From: Haberlea rhodopensis
Taxonomy: Eukaryota; Streptophyta; Magnoliopsida; Lamiales; Gesneriaceae
Direction of reading: 5' to 3'
Assembly: GCA_907163345.1 (NCBI GenBank)
Contig: CAJQUN010001145.1
Coordinates: 1 to 64,000, forward strand
Length of the DNA: 64,000 bases
The position numbers were made by a program, and so were the translations under genes. How positions within the stretch are numbered: position 1 is the first letter of the stretch; each line of letters begins with the position of its first letter. Below the pieces are notes generated by a model. That model made no database searches. It saw only the letters and a list, made by a program, of their open reading frames with translations, and was not told where the DNA came from. Positions 1 to 12,994 of this stretch are shown here, in pieces.

Positions 1-1272
1 CGAGACTAATTATCCACCTGTAAATTAGGATTTAGTATCATGTCAGAACAGTAAATAATATTTGGATTATTTTGGGGCATTGTGAAGTAAACATGGGGTG
101 GACTAGGATTAATTAGCCAATATCATATATTATGTTTATATTAATATTAGTCCCCTTCTGCACGCATTGTTGCATATATATATTTTTTAAATGATGTCAT
201 AATTGATTTTAGTTTTTTTTTAAATTTAATTATGAAATGATTATATAGTATTTTATTACTTTTTTTTGGATTTTAATATTTTTTTAGGGTAATATGGTAA
301 TTTGTATGGTAGATATGACAATAATTTGTATGAAGGTGAATGACACATAACGTACCTGATGGACATATAGATCATAGATGACATGTGTGATGATAATTTT
401 TATATTAGTAAGGACATTGTGTGTGTATTAAATATTAGTCGGAAAAGGTCGGATCACTAATATCCTTATATAATTATATATTGTATAGATATAAATTCAA
501 GCCAAGACGTGATTAATTAATGTGGATTATGGTAGGCATTTATTCGACAGGTTCTTTTTAAATGTTACAGTTTGCATATACAATATTTTTATTTTATAGT
601 AAAAATAATTTTTTACAAATAGAAAATTATTTATATTTGGTGGCAATAGAGCTAAGTTTTCTAGAAATAAATCTGCTTTATTCAATGAGAATAAAATAAT
701 ATATATTTTTTATAATAAATATGGATATATTAAAGAAAGTGTGTGTACACTGTATTTTTACCTAATTCACATACGAAATTGATGGTAGATTTTTATGCGT
801 GCCACAATTTGCGATCAAACGTCAGTTCAATTTCTATCATAAAGTCGTTGTTGACTTGTAATTAAATGAAAAATGTGATCCACATTCATATATTAAATTT
901 GCTTTGAAAATTCCTTTTTGCTGTATGTTCACAATCCAAAGTTCACGAAGTTTTATTTTTTAAAAATAATCATTTAAATAGCCGACTGCTTATAATCTAT
1001 CTGGTATCGATCGTAATTACGACTCACAGATCTCGTATTAAAGTTTCCGTCCCACCTCCCCAAATAGTTGTAATAATTGTTCAAAAAAAATAATCACTCA
1101 AATCCAACGAATGTGTATTCAACGAAGAAAGATGTTAACAATATAAATACAAAAAAACGATAAATATCCTTAATCTGAGAAGTTTTCGATACAAAGAAGT
1201 AGCAGTACATCATAACTGTATGAGATGATTTATTTGATGATACTCATAAAATTTAATATTCTTAATCCTTAG
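1..1272. other. AT-rich intergenic DNA
   Basis: No open frame of convincing composition, no splice-able coding exon and no recognisable transposon ends were seen. The stretch is strongly AT-rich with many short A and T runs. Confidence 0.5.
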
Positions 1273-1672
1273 GATTGCGACATTTGATGCAATCCTAACG
1301 AACAAATGTGTTTCAACTGGTAAACTTTCTGAACTTTTAAACTGTATTGAGACAAATCTGTGTAACAAGATAAAGTTTTCATGTGTGAGCCTACACGCTC
1401 AACATTCATGCATTAAGTTTATGCTAGTCTAATCTTGCAACAATTTTATGTATTTTGAGTAGAGTTGTCAAAATAGATTATGTCAGATTGCGACATTTAC
1501 TGCAATCCTAACAAACAAATGTTTTCAACATGTAAACTTTCTGAACTTTTAAACTATATACAGACAAAAATTCGTGTAACAAGAGAAAGTTCTCATGTGA
1601 GAGCTACACGCTCAACATTCATGCCTTAAGTTTATGCTAGTCTAATCTTGCAAAGATTTTATGTATTTTGAG
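1273..1672. repeat. Tandem duplication of a ~213-bp unit
   Basis: Two diverged direct copies lie head to tail (about 1273-1485 and 1486-1672). Both begin GATTGCGACATTT and share the blocks around TAAACTTTCTGAACTTTTAAACT and GCTACACGCTCAACATTCATG (quoted in part). Both copies end with ATTTTGAGTAGA followed by the start of a hAT-like element. In the first copy only about 27 bases of that element remain. In the second copy the element is complete and starts at 1673. Confidence 0.75.
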
Positions 1673-2193
1673 TAGATCTGTCAAAATGGGTCAGGTCAAC
1701 GTAACCTGTCAAATAGACGGGTTGGCCAGCAGCATTTTTTTAAGCCCGATGGTAGGCGAGGCCTATACGGGCTAGCCCAAATGGGCCGAGGGTTTTGCAG
1801 AGGGCAACCGCGTGGTTGGCCCCCTTTTTTTAAAACAAAAAAATTTGTTATTTCTTTTTCTAGGTATAAATTCATAAATATGAACTCGATATCACATTGA
1901 AGCATCCAATCTACTATATAATTTCACTTGGTTTGCTTGAAGTTGCAACATTTATTTAAAATTGAATAAAATATTGATTTCATAGTCAAATATTTTTAGT
2001 AGTAGAGTTAATATATAGATAAAACCTTAAGCAAAAATTTTTGAAGATTTTTTTTTTTAAAAAAAACAAAATTTTACAAATTTAAAAAAAAAACAAAAAA
2101 AAATCTGGTGAGCTAGCCCACCGGGGTTGGATTGGGTTGGGTTGGGGTTTACCCAACCCGTTTGGATCGAGCTGACCCATTTTGACAGGTCTA
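1673..2193. mobile_element. Non-autonomous hAT-like element, 521 bp
   Basis: The terminal inverted repeats are TAGATCTGTCAAAATGGGTC at the left and TAGACCTGTCAAAATGGGTC read inward from the right. They are flanked by a perfect 8-bp target duplication, ATTTTGAG (1665-1672 and 2194-2201). The interior is GC-rich near the ends (repeated GGCCCA and CCCAACCC blocks) and A/T-tract-rich in the middle, with no transposase frame. Eight-bp duplications are the hallmark of hAT elements. It is clearly related to the next element. Confidence 0.85.
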
Positions 2194-2292
2194 ATTTTGA
2201 GGCTTATATTGAACCTCCTTTTAAAAATTATCAAGTAGTAATATCGTGGAGTAGAAAAATAGTGAGTAGAAAATGATCATCCCACCCACGGG

Positions 2293-2944
2293 TAGAACTG
2301 TCAAAATGGGGCCTGGCCCAACCCAACCCGCCAAATAGGCGGTTGGGCCAGCATTTTAAGGCCCGCCAGCAGGCTTGGCCTATATGGGGCTGGCCCAAAC
2401 GGGCCGTGGGTTTTTGGCGGGCCAACCCGCGGGTTGGTCCCATTTTTTTAAAAAAAAATGTTATTTCTTTTTTTATGCTCAATCCACAGATAAATACTCA
2501 ATATCACATTGAAGCATTCGATCTACTGTATATTTTTCATTTGGTCTTGCTTTAAAGTTGCAACAAGTATTTCAAAATTGAGTAAAATACTGATTCACTA
2601 ATCAAGCTCTTTAGTAGCAGTGTTAATATCTAGATAAACCTAAAACAAGTTTCAGTATTCTTCTAGCATCATTTCCAGGTTCGGCAAGTTAGTTGAAAAT
2701 ATTTTTTTGAACTTCTTTAAAAAAAAAATTTTAAAAAATTCAATTTTAAAAAAAAAATTAAAAATTAAAAAAAATATATTTCGGCGGGCCAGCCCGCCCC
2801 AACCCGCGGCCCGCTTCGAGTCGGGTTGGGTTGGGGTTTTTCCCAACCCGCCTGGAGGCGGGCCCAAACAGGTTGGGCGCCGGTTGGGCCGTGGGTTGGG
2901 CGGGCCAGCCCGTTGGGTCGGGCTGGCCCGTGCTGACAGCTCTA
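2293..2944. mobile_element. Non-autonomous hAT-like element, 652 bp
   Basis: The ends are TAGAACTGTCAAAATGGGGC (left) and TAGAGCTGTCAGCACGGGCC (right, read inward), flanked by a perfect 8-bp duplication CCCACGGG (2285-2292 and 2945-2952). It has the same family design as the element at 1673-2193, with palindromic GGCCCAACCC-rich subterminal regions, but different length and interior. It encodes no protein; open frames crossing it are low-complexity. Confidence 0.85.
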
Positions 2945-2952
2945 CCCACGGG

Positions 2953-4235
2953 TGAATATAGCCTTAAGATTGAGGGAACAAATTATAATATTTTTTATTG
3001 AGTGTGTCATTATATGATTTTTATTTTTTGGAGTAGCCTATAATTATAATATTAATCGACTTTTGTTGTCCGCATTATATGGGATTCCGTATGTAGTTTA
3101 TTGGAAAAGAAATGATGAACGTCTTAAGTCGATGCAAGTATATAACATTTTGTCCTTAAGAGAAATTTGCCCGCACAAGGTACTTTCGGTTTGTGGCAAT
3201 CATCTCCCTAGATACAATGACTTCTCTTGTGATTGTAGCACACCAAATCACAAAGAACATCCAATCACAAAGGTGCAAACTCTCTTTTTCAAGAACAAAT
3301 GAATATGATGCATAAATGCTTTGATCTTGCTATTTCTCTTGGAATTTTGGGTGGTAAAGTTCAAAAATCTGTTATTAAATTCAATGATGGGATGGATATA
3401 TACTAAGTCAAAGGATGTCATCAAAAGACTCCATTTGGAGGCAACAATCATGAAAAAAAACATCTTCACGCCAAATGGTGCAATTTTCAGAAAATTCATC
3501 GAACAGACGCCTAGGTGCAAGCGCACACTACCTGGAAATAATTTTCCATGAAGTGAGGCGCCTAGGCGCCTCCCCTACTGCCTGGGGTTTTTTTCGGGCA
3601 GGTTTCGGTGACCCGTCATTTCCCTCATTCGATTTTTTTGCTAATTTCAATTCATTAAACTCATTTTCATCTTTCTTAATATTTTGTTCATTAAGCCTCA
3701 AAATCGAAGACTTTTTGTATATATATAAATTTGAGGGGGCAGCACCCCAACCCTTTTCTTAATTTCACCCCGATCTCGTCTATTTCCTAAATTTCTTACT
3801 TGTACTTCGAACATGTCACTTTCATATATGCATGTATATTTTTCTCTTAACACGATATTTTGTCCCGCTAAATTCTTTAAATTATATTTTTAAGTCATCA
3901 CGCTACATATTTGTTTTTTTAATAATCATAAATTTATGATTGGGATACTCGATGGGATTGTTTTGCAATTTTTCTTGGCTTTAAAGGTTTAAAATGAAAG
4001 AAGTGGTCTACTTTTAACTAAAGGAAACTCAACCATATCAAAAGTTTGATGTGATTGATTCACTATTATAAAAATAATAGAAATGGCAACGCCACTATTT
4101 CTTTCTTTTTTCTGTTTAAAAAAAAAATTGGCGTTACCATTTTAATTATTTTTAAAAAATGTATGAATTTTCAGTCTTTATTATAAGTTTTAAAATTTAT
4201 TTATTTTCCACATAATTGCAATTCACCAAACTGAA
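2953..4235. other. Intergenic DNA, nothing assigned
   Basis: Short open frames occur but lack recognisable domains. Around 3505-3590 there is a GCGCCTAGGCGCC-type palindromic patch of the kind often found in plant repeats, but no paired ends or target duplication could be found. Confidence 0.4.
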
Positions 4236-4325
4236 TTTTGGGCTTAGTTTATCTGGTAAAGAGCTCACTTTCATTTTGGATAGACTAGAGTTCGAAATAT
4301 TTAGCTCATTTTCCCTCTAAAAAGA
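4236..4325 (+). mobile_element. Possible tRNA-derived SINE fragment
   Basis: There is an A-box-like stretch TAGTTTATCTGGTAAAG followed about 35 bases later by the B-box-like GAGTTCGAAAT, the order and spacing of an internal RNA polymerase III promoter. No clear tail or target duplication was found. This is a weak call that could be chance. Confidence 0.35.
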
Positions 4326-5139
4326 ACACCAAAACTTATCCACGTAACCAAACGACATCATCAATTTAATTGAAGCCAACTAAAAAATTGTGTAGCCATT
4401 AAAGGCTTGCTGAAAATTAATTTAATTTTTTTAGGTATTTGCAAGTCACCATCAATTAATTAAGAACAAAGATGTTTTGTTCGTCGATTAAGTTTTAATC
4501 ATGCTAGATATTTTATTTTTATATTGGTTTGTTAAATATTTATATCTCTTGTGAAGTTAAATATTTTATTTTTTTTATTAATTTTTTTAACAAAAAGTGT
4601 ATTAAAACGAGTCTCGTATGACCAATGAGAAATTACATAATGTGATCGCCCCCAACAATAAACAAGAAAAACAACTAGCATGCAATATTTTTGTAAAATT
4701 AATTTTGCAAACTCCACAATTTGCCTTCTTTTTTTTTATTTTAAGCGAATGTTATTTAGAACAATTTTTTCTTAAAATAAAAAGGACCAATTACAAATGA
4801 TAAGATGTGTTTATGTTCATTGTCATTGTAAAACTATCTTCAGTTGATGAGGTCTTGGTCTAGTTTCCTCCTCCTTTTGTTTTTGTTGTTTTTTTCTATA
4901 TAGGCACATATATATTTGGAGGTGTTTAATTTTTTAAAAAAAATTTATAAGCCCAATTATCATAAAATGACATGCCTTTGGCGGTTTGGCCCAATATTAA
5001 TTCAAGGTGGATGGCTATTACTAAATTATTATAAAGAAAAGAGGATGAATTTATAAAGAACATTAATAATATCTGCTTATTTATTCAATTGTTATTGTAT
5101 TCTTCTAACATGCCAATGGCATAATCATATTTTCAATAG

Positions 5140-5256
5140 TTTTTTTTTTGTGATTGGGGGGGGGGGCAAATATTTTCCGCCACGTGTGGGACTCGATACC
5201 GAATCACTCCGAAAGAAGAGAGAGCTGATATACCAACTGAGCTACTACATCTCTTT
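5140..5256 (-). mobile_element. tRNA-derived SINE (minus strand)
   Basis: Read on the minus strand, TAGTAGCTCAGTTGG (A-box) is followed about 35 bases on by GGTATCGAGTCCCAC (B-box), then a short unrelated body, a C-run and an A-tail (the T-run at 5140-5149 on the plus strand). This tRNA-like head plus A-tail is typical of plant SINEs. It does not fold as a full tRNA, so it is not called as a tRNA gene. Confidence 0.6.
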
Positions 5257-6496
5257 TGTTTGTTTAGTCATTACAACAGACATAAAGAATGAAGTAAGGT
5301 CACAATTTGGTCCTTCCATGTGACATATTGTAATATTATGATGTTCTACCGTTTATTTACTATAGCATATAGTTAATCTTATAGGTAATAAATGAATATT
5401 TCGAATGAAACAAAATTCAAGCATACTTTGGAATGATGGGGCGGAGGGTGTGGATATACGATTGTTTGATGATGTATTTAAGAACAGTGACATTGATGAT
5501 AACATCAATATTTTCATGGATCTGTGATGGAGTGGATGAATTTGGTATCCGGTGGAAATAAGAGAAATTTCGGTGAAAATATGAAATATTAAAAAAAATT
5601 GTGACATTTGGTTCGATTTTCTAATTGTGGCTCAAAAGCTTTAAATATATATTTTTTAAATTTGCTTCAAAAATTATACGAAATATCGAAATTAATTTAG
5701 GTATATTTTATTTTTTATATTGAGTAATTTTTGCAAGTAAGTTGATAAAAGTATCATAAAAAAATCAATTTGTGGCACATTGGTATTTGCTTTTTCCAAA
5801 AAAATGTTATCATTATTTGCTTCTTTAATAAGATACTACTGTGAACTTAAAGTTTTTGAATTGTGATTATATCTTTAACCCTTTTCAATTAAAATATAAT
5901 AATAAGAAAACATACAATAAAATTTTGGGTGAACTACGTATAGACCCCTCTATTTTAAACAATTACGAATTGCTCATCTAGTTTAAAAATTAACGTCACC
6001 TCATCTATTATATACTTTTATGTCAATTCATATGCGAGACAACTATAATTTTTCCTGTACAAACTAGATGAGAATTCACAATGCAACTATTCTACAATGG
6101 TTTATCCGTTTTTTTTTTCATGTCAGAAGTCTAGAAAAGCTATTCTACAGATGAGATTGCCGGAAAAAAATTCAATTACACAATTATAAAATGATGGTTT
6201 CCAACTTAATCCATTTATAAAATCAAGTTGTAATTTTGAATAATAAAGTTTGAGAATAACTTTGATCCGCAATTAATAAAAAAAACACAATTATTTACTT
6301 ATACTTAAACAATAAACATAAATTAAACTTAATAAAAGATTTAATGTAAGTGTTATGATATTGCCATATTCTTGCTGCCAAGAACAAATTTCTTGTTAAA
6401 TTTATGGGAATTACTCTGACATAACAATAATTGTTATGTCAATAATATTTTCCCAATGTGAATAACATTTATCTAATTTAAAGAGTAAAACCTAGA
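5257..6496. other. Intergenic DNA, nothing assigned
   Basis: AT-rich sequence with only short frames of atypical composition; no transposon termini were recognised. Confidence 0.4.
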
Positions 6497-6605
6497 TTTT
6501 TTTTTGAGAGGGGATGTGCTAAATATTTTTATGCACTTTGTGGGACTTGAACTCAAGTATCTTCAAAGTGAAGATGAGTTCTTATCAGCTGGGCGGGCGG
6601 ACAAT
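6497..6605 (-). mobile_element. Likely tRNA-derived SINE (minus strand)
   Basis: On the minus strand GCCCAGCTGATAAG (A-box-like) is followed by GAGTTCAAGTCCCAC (B-box), and the copy ends in an A-tail (T-run at 6497-6505 on the plus strand). The layout matches the SINE at 5140-5256, but the sequence is different enough to be another family or an old copy. Confidence 0.45.
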
Positions 6606-8548
6606 TGAAGCTGAGGCTTTACGCCACCGTATAGACTGACCCCACATGTATAGTATAATTTTTTTTCATTGATACAAGGCATACCATTTATGTTGTGTAA
6701 ATTTAAGAGGACCACCTGGTTTGTTTGTTTTTTCTATCATCATTAAGCAAAGTGGTGTGATGCCAGCAAAAGGGAAAGATAAATGCACAACAAACAAAGA
6801 AGTTGATAAGGTATGAATAATGGATGAGCAAAATACACAATGTCTAATGATATGCGCCACATGTCGATGCTGTCCCTAAGAGCATTATGAATGAATGTGG
6901 GTTTAATGCTGCACCTAACTGCATTATGTCAAACCCTAAGAACACTCTGAATGAAAGTTGAGTTTGATGTTGCTTCTAATGGCAGATCAAACTCTTGAAT
7001 GTGAATATTTATTTTGGACTAGGAAACCCCGAATGCAATTGGTGCATTAATATTGTGAGCTACGTATAAACCTCATGCAGTTTTCATGATTAAGAAATTT
7101 CCCATCTAATTTGAGCAATTAAATCTATCTCCATCAAATCATAGGGGAAATATTTGTACTTTTTCCTATATATTTTACAAACTAGATGTGTGTTATTGTA
7201 ATACAGCTAATGTACAAGAAAATCAGATATAATTGTTCAAACTAGAGGGGAAATTTGTTATACACCTATAAGCTATTCTATAAGGGAGACAAATGTAATC
7301 ATTCCTTGATATTTAATTCTATTAAATAAATTTATTTTTTAATTTAATGAAAATAACCTGTATTAAAGTATGTTAAATGTTGTTTGTATTAAAATATATC
7401 AAATTACCCTAATCTAAATCTTTTATTGTTGTTGAGTCAAAATTCAGAGTTGGGATTTTTGATTAATTTAGTACCATCAATCCATCAGTGTGTTAAAAAT
7501 AATTTTCGGTTGAAAGTAGGGCAGCAACATTGAAGGTGATGAAATTTGTATATTTTTTTTTGTATGTGGGTATTGCCTGGTTTAATTTTGATCTATATAA
7601 TTTTTATTTATCGATAAAAAAAAAATTGTATATTTTCTCGGAGATTGAAATTTCATTTGTAACAATTTAATTGAGCTATTTTACAATTAGAAGAGATTAA
7701 TTTGATATATAAATCTATCAGATATGATTTAAGATTTTTTATTTTTTATTTTATAAATTAATCTTCAAATATATAGTAGACATGTATGTGTATTATATAT
7801 TTAAAAATATAAAAAAAGTCATTTATTGATGAAAAAATACTTCAATCTCTTATTTTTTTTTCCAATTAAAGCCTTATTTTGTAAATAAACTTTACGATTT
7901 TAAAATCTAAAAATACATCAATGTTTTTTCCTTAAATATTATCTGATTTTTATCAATCCCTATATTTATACGTACGTAACATATTGGATCAAAATCACAT
8001 GGTGCAATGCAACCGAAATTAATAACAAAATGATCGGTAAATGCACTTGTTCATCGAGTAGAGTGTATGAATTTGGGCACTTTCATGAGAGCAAGGGATG
8101 ACCGAATAAGACAATGCTAAAAAATGTTTGGAGTCCAAAGACGAGAATAATCTGACTCAAAGAAGCTCTTATAGAAGATTGATGTATGTGCATGACCCGA
8201 CTTGATTTCTTCTTTGATTTATATAGTCAACCACAATATATTATGATTAAAAGCTTAGTTTGTTGGTACGTAGTCTTTTAATGTTATTACAACATCTATC
8301 ATTTAATTAAACAAATGATTTGTCAATTTAAAACAATAAGAGAAAAGGAAAAAAAAAAACCTCGTGGCCTTTCCTTTCGGCAAAGAAAATTAGAAAATTG
8401 TAAATTTGTAATCTTCTGTCTATACCGTACAGACGTTGGAGTCAGGCCGTCAGGGTATTGATGAACTCAATTCATTTGGGATCATCCCACTACTCCATGT
8501 ATATTTGGGAAAATGGATTTGGTCTTAGTCCGAATTCCCCTCAAGGGT
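6606..8548. other. Intergenic DNA, nothing assigned
   Basis: AT-rich with no convincing gene. Around 6880-6990 two diverged phrases of the type CTAAGAGCATTATGAATGAA / CTAAGAACACTCTGAATGAA hint at a small local duplication. Confidence 0.4.
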
Positions 8549-8560
8549 ATAATTCAAAGT

Positions 8561-8967
8561 AGGGATGTGATTGGGTTGGGTAAATAGGGGTTTGGGTAGT
8601 TCGGATGGATATCTGAAATTTCGGGTACCTCTAAGAACTACCCGATTTGGGTAGTTCGGATGGATATCTGAAATTTCGGGTACCTCTAAGAACTACCCGA
8701 TTCTCAACCCGAAATTTCGGGTACCTCTAAGAACTACCCGATTCTCAACCCGAAATTTCGGGTATCAGGTACCCGAATTTCAGTTTTTTTTCTTCATTTC
8801 GTGTAAAATAAAAAATAATTTAAAAAAGAAAACTCGATTGGCTACCCGATTCCTAATTGGGGTCCAAAAAATATCCGATTCCCGACCCGACATACTAGGA
8901 TTAGGAATCGGGTATATTCCCAATCGATTCGGGCCGGGTATCCGAATACCCAATCGAACGCCTCCCC
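8561..8967. mobile_element. Small non-autonomous DNA element, 407 bp, with internal tandem repeats
   Basis: The sequence AGGGATGTGATTGGGT at the left and ACCCAATCGAACGCCTCCCC at the right form imperfect inverted ends. They are flanked by a perfect 12-bp direct repeat ATAATTCAAAGT (8549-8560 and 8968-8979). Inside, a block containing GGTACCTCTAAGAACTACCCGA occurs three times (8632-8765 region). The GGGTA/TACCC composition resembles plant hAT MITEs, but a 12-bp duplication is longer than the 8 bp expected for hAT, so the superfamily is left open. Confidence 0.65.
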
Positions 8968-8979
8968 ATAATTCAAAGT

Positions 8980-10696
8980 CATCAAAACCAAAAATTTGGG
9001 GAAAAAACTCATGAGATTTTGAATGAAATTTGTTGATGCTAAAATAAATTAATACTGAATAATAATAAAAATATATTATCAGTGGTTTGCTCGACTCCAT
9101 GAGCTGGGGGCATGGGATCTCTCGTGTTAAATATTATATACTCAATTTATTATATAAGCTAAAAATGTTTTTCTAAAAATCGAAATGTTTTGTCACAATT
9201 TGTATACACAAAATAATTTCAAAAATGATATATAATGGTGAAACGAAGACGGCAATGGTCAACCCAACCAAGCTAGGATTATGATCTATGTGATTGGGCT
9301 GAATCAAATAGGATTATGACCCAAATTAAGCTTGTTGTTTTAGATGAGGGATTGGAGGTTTGAGTGATGAGAAAAAGGGCCAAATAATTGGTGTTGATGA
9401 AGTAAAAGCCCATGATTTCTGGACCCACTATTACACAGTTAGGTTTGTTTATTCATCGTATTTTGTTGCGTTTGGTGGAAAATATTTATATGGATCGAAT
9501 GTTTGTAAAAATCAAGATACATAAATATGTATGTAGATGTTTGTTTGTGTTGGTATTTGTAAGATCGGATGTATAGAAGTCGGACCATATATTTTGTTAT
9601 GTAGATTAAATGATCATAATTTGTAATCCGACTAAAATTTTTATTTGATCATGATAAGCACCACATAATTTTTTTATGCGGTATAAATTGATAAACCACA
9701 ACCTAAACTATAATATCATTAGGAACCAGATACCATATCTACGCGGTCGATCGTGCATATCTATTACTACTAATAATGCCTAAGAGTCTCTTTAGTACAA
9801 CATGCTTGAAACCAATAATATTTTATCGTTTTACCCTTTTTATTTGATTACAATTTACAAACGTTTGCCAATAATAATAATTACAATTGTACCTAACTTC
9901 AAATTACCATATTGTCATTGTCAATATATATAATTATTATTTTGTCTTACTCGCAAATTACCATATTGCCTAACAACTCTATAAAAAATAAATCATCTTA
10001 TTTTCTAAATTAAATTAAAAATACAACTTCTCAGTTACCACCAAATTTTACAAAACAATCAAATGTATATGCACACATACGCGTTCATGGACACTAGTAC
10101 AATATAAAGTCATGCCTATGTACATATGCAGTATAATATCTTGACCAAATAACTTACTTATACCACTAAAAGGTAAACTCCGGTGCACGAAACTTTAGCT
10201 ATATGTAGGGTCCGGAAAGAGATCAGGCATTTTGAATATAATATACGCAGTCTTTTCTTACAATATCAGAGGCTGTTTTCACGAACTTATTATACCACTG
10301 TTAAATTATAAATTATAATAATAAATTATAAACAGTAAATTTTTTTTGAACAAATAATAACAGTATTATGATAATGAATTACAAAAATAAGTTTGACTGA
10401 GAAAAGTGAAAATAATCCCCATTAAGAAATCGAATCCGATACCACATTCCCACAATGAGCTGAGAATCCCAAATTCCCAACTCTCTATGGGGAATCGTGA
10501 GTAAGGCTGTCTCCTTTATCCTGCCACTTTTCCGTCGCATTTGAATGTTTGTCCTCATTTTCCAAAGCTTCGAAGATTTTTGTTAATGGGTTTTCGTTAG
10601 GCTTTCCGTAAAGCAAAACCCACTTTCCTGCATTGGGTATCAAGGCTTTAGCCAAAATTCAAGAGTTTTTTGTGCACAGAGAGAAGAAGAAGAAGA
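8980..10696. other. Intergenic DNA and upstream region of the DUF538 gene
   Basis: No gene or transposon was recognised. The last ~150 bases before 10697 become less AT-rich and end in a purine-rich GAGAGAAGAAGAAGAAGA leader just before the start codon, typical of a plant 5' untranslated region. No TATA box could be assigned with confidence. Confidence 0.4.
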
Positions 10697-12994
10697 ATGG
10701 AGAAGGCATTGGTGAAAGTGGGAAGCATTAAAACTGGAAGCTTTTGGCTTTCAAAGAAAGCTAAGGAAGAATTCAACAATATCTCTCAAGATCTCACTGT
10801 ATGCACTCTGTTTACTTTTAATAATGTAGTCCATCTCTTGGTAGCCTGAATGAAATTGGTTATTTATTTATTACTAGTGAGGGTTGGCCGTTGGGGGATG
10901 TTTTTCATATCTTCTTTTCAGTTGATTACGTTTGTGTGTTTGATGTGCTTGAGTTGAAATGATTATTGATTCACCTTTATGGAAGGTGAAAATGGGTTCA
11001 ATTTTTTTCCCTGTATTTGCTCTAGGTTCTTTCAACATGTTTAAAATGTGTACTCAACGGTGGAAAATAAGCCAAAAGAAACAGGGACTACCTTTGATTT
11101 TAAAAGAAAATCATTATATCTGGCGATGAATTTATGTGACTGTTTGAATATCAATTTAATTTGCATTTTCTGGTTTAGGCTTGGAAGGTTTATGTGACCA
11201 TTTTTGTTATGTTCTATTATCATACACATTCCGTTTGGGTTACATAAATTTTTGACTGGCAAAATGGCCTATTATTGCAGAATGTTTCGAATGTTGTTGA
11301 GGAAAAAGCAAAATGGATATTTAACAAGCTCAAAGGTCAGTTTACTTTATTATAAACTTTGATGCTTTTAACACTAAACTAGGTTTTGCGAAATTCCACG
11401 AGTAATTGCAACTATTTGTAGAGCCAACATACCTATGTAAAGTTCCATATCGGCTCCACAAAGGATTGTCAAATGTCAAATAATATTAGGAGGCGTTTTC
11501 ACCTCTAAGGCTAGTTTTGGGTTTGGCTCCCAACTCGGGCTTAAAACCTGACTAACTATCAATATTCGGTACATACACTTTAATCCACTCTCTATTGCAA
11601 TTATAAGTCATATTATCCACACTTACAACAATGGGAGCTTTTCACTATTTATCCCTTATGCTCCATCACCAGAGCACCTACAACATTAGCATAAGAAAAG
11701 AGCTCAAATCTAAAAGACTAGTTTTTTTAAGTAAAGGAGCCTCTTAAGTTTAAGGTCTTTAGATCACTCCATAATTCTTTGTGCAGGCAATATGGATATG
11801 TATCACATTCTCTGTCAAAGAACATTTTTGTGTACTCAACTGTGCTGCAAGAAGCTAGAATCTGTCTCAAAGCAGGAGCATGATATTGTTATACTCTTAC
11901 CAATACTGAAGTTTTTCCAAATTCAAAGATAACTGTGTTGTGCACCACCTTTTTAATCATCATCTCGTCTGCTGACAAGAAATGATTGTGATTGATTCAC
12001 TTGGATGTATTTGATAACTCCATACTTCAAATTTAAAAGTTGAGGCGATATGAGACCATGACAAACACACACACACATATATTTATATATATATAATTTT
12101 GCCCACCGGATTTAATAATCCTGGTTACTCCCCTGTCTTCATGACTTCGGCTGTGGAACCGGTGTATTTATGTCTTGAAGATCATTATTTACTCCTGCCA
12201 CCCCTGTGGTGAGACTGCGTCAAAAACCTACACAATGCGGCTTAAGTTAATTTAACCAATTAAAGTCTGCTATCCACCGGAGTCATAACTTCAAAAGTAA
12301 TATATCTCTAAATTTTCTTTTCACATTCATTGTGGGATATTGGCATCAGCATCCACTTTTGCTGTGGAGTTTTGTCAACTTAGATGTTGGCCGTCTTGTA
12401 ATTAAGTTTGACTCCCTAAAACACATACCTTGGGTAAAAAGACCCATGGTGCCAAGTTCCGATTTTTAATGAATTGATTTCATTAGACTCTTTATTTCGC
12501 TTGGCGGCTCCTGTTTCTTATGCTTCACCATCACTAAATATTTAGGGAAATTGCACATAAACCTTGAAAAAAACATTGCTAAATAATTTTTTCTATCATC
12601 TGCTCATTCTGCAGGGAAGCCACCAAGAACTTTGCCGGATCTTCTGCAAGAATACAATTTGCCATCAGGCCTTTTCCCTCAAAACATCACATGCTACGAA
12701 TTTGATGAGCCAAAATCAAGATTAACTGTTCATTTACCGTTTCCCTGTGAAATAAACTTCAAGGACTCGTCTGTAGTAAGGTATTCCTCACGTGTCAAAT
12801 GCATTCTCCTAAAGGGTAAGCTCATTGGTGTAGAAGGAATGAAGACGAAGGTCTTAGTGTGGGTCAAGGTGACAAATCTGGCCATTGAAGGTAGTAGAGG
12901 GGAAAAAGTTTGCTTCACTGCTGGTGTCAAGAAATCTAGGCCTAAGGATGCGTATTCTGTGCCTCAAGAAGGTGTCAGAGTCGAAGAATTTTGA
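10697..12994 (+). CDS. DUF538 family protein, 178 aa, three exons
   Basis: The exons are 10697-10798, 11281-11335 and 12615-12994, joined at GT-AG introns of 482 and 1279 bp. The frame runs through without a break to a TGA. The protein has no obvious signal peptide or membrane segment. The last exon carries the conserved DUF538 core: LPDLLQEYNLPSGLFP, then a stretch around FDEPKSRLTV, LPFPCEI, and IEVEGMK-like GVEGMKTKVLVWVKV near the end. DUF538 proteins are plant-specific small proteins with a lipid-binding-like beta fold, reported as stress-responsive; the biochemical role is not settled. The start was chosen because it opens the frame directly behind a typical leader and gives the family's usual length of 150-190 residues. 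Intron 2 contains a CA/TA microsatellite near 12065-12100. No neighbour shares its function. The family call is confident; the function is unknown. Confidence 0.93.

Noticed and set aside
3505..3620. Transposon with GCGCCTAGGCGCC ends
   Set aside because: Only a palindromic patch was visible; no second end and no target duplication were found.
5140..5256. tRNA gene
   Set aside because: A- and B-box-like motifs are present, but the acceptor and anticodon arms do not form and an A-tail follows; a SINE explains it better.
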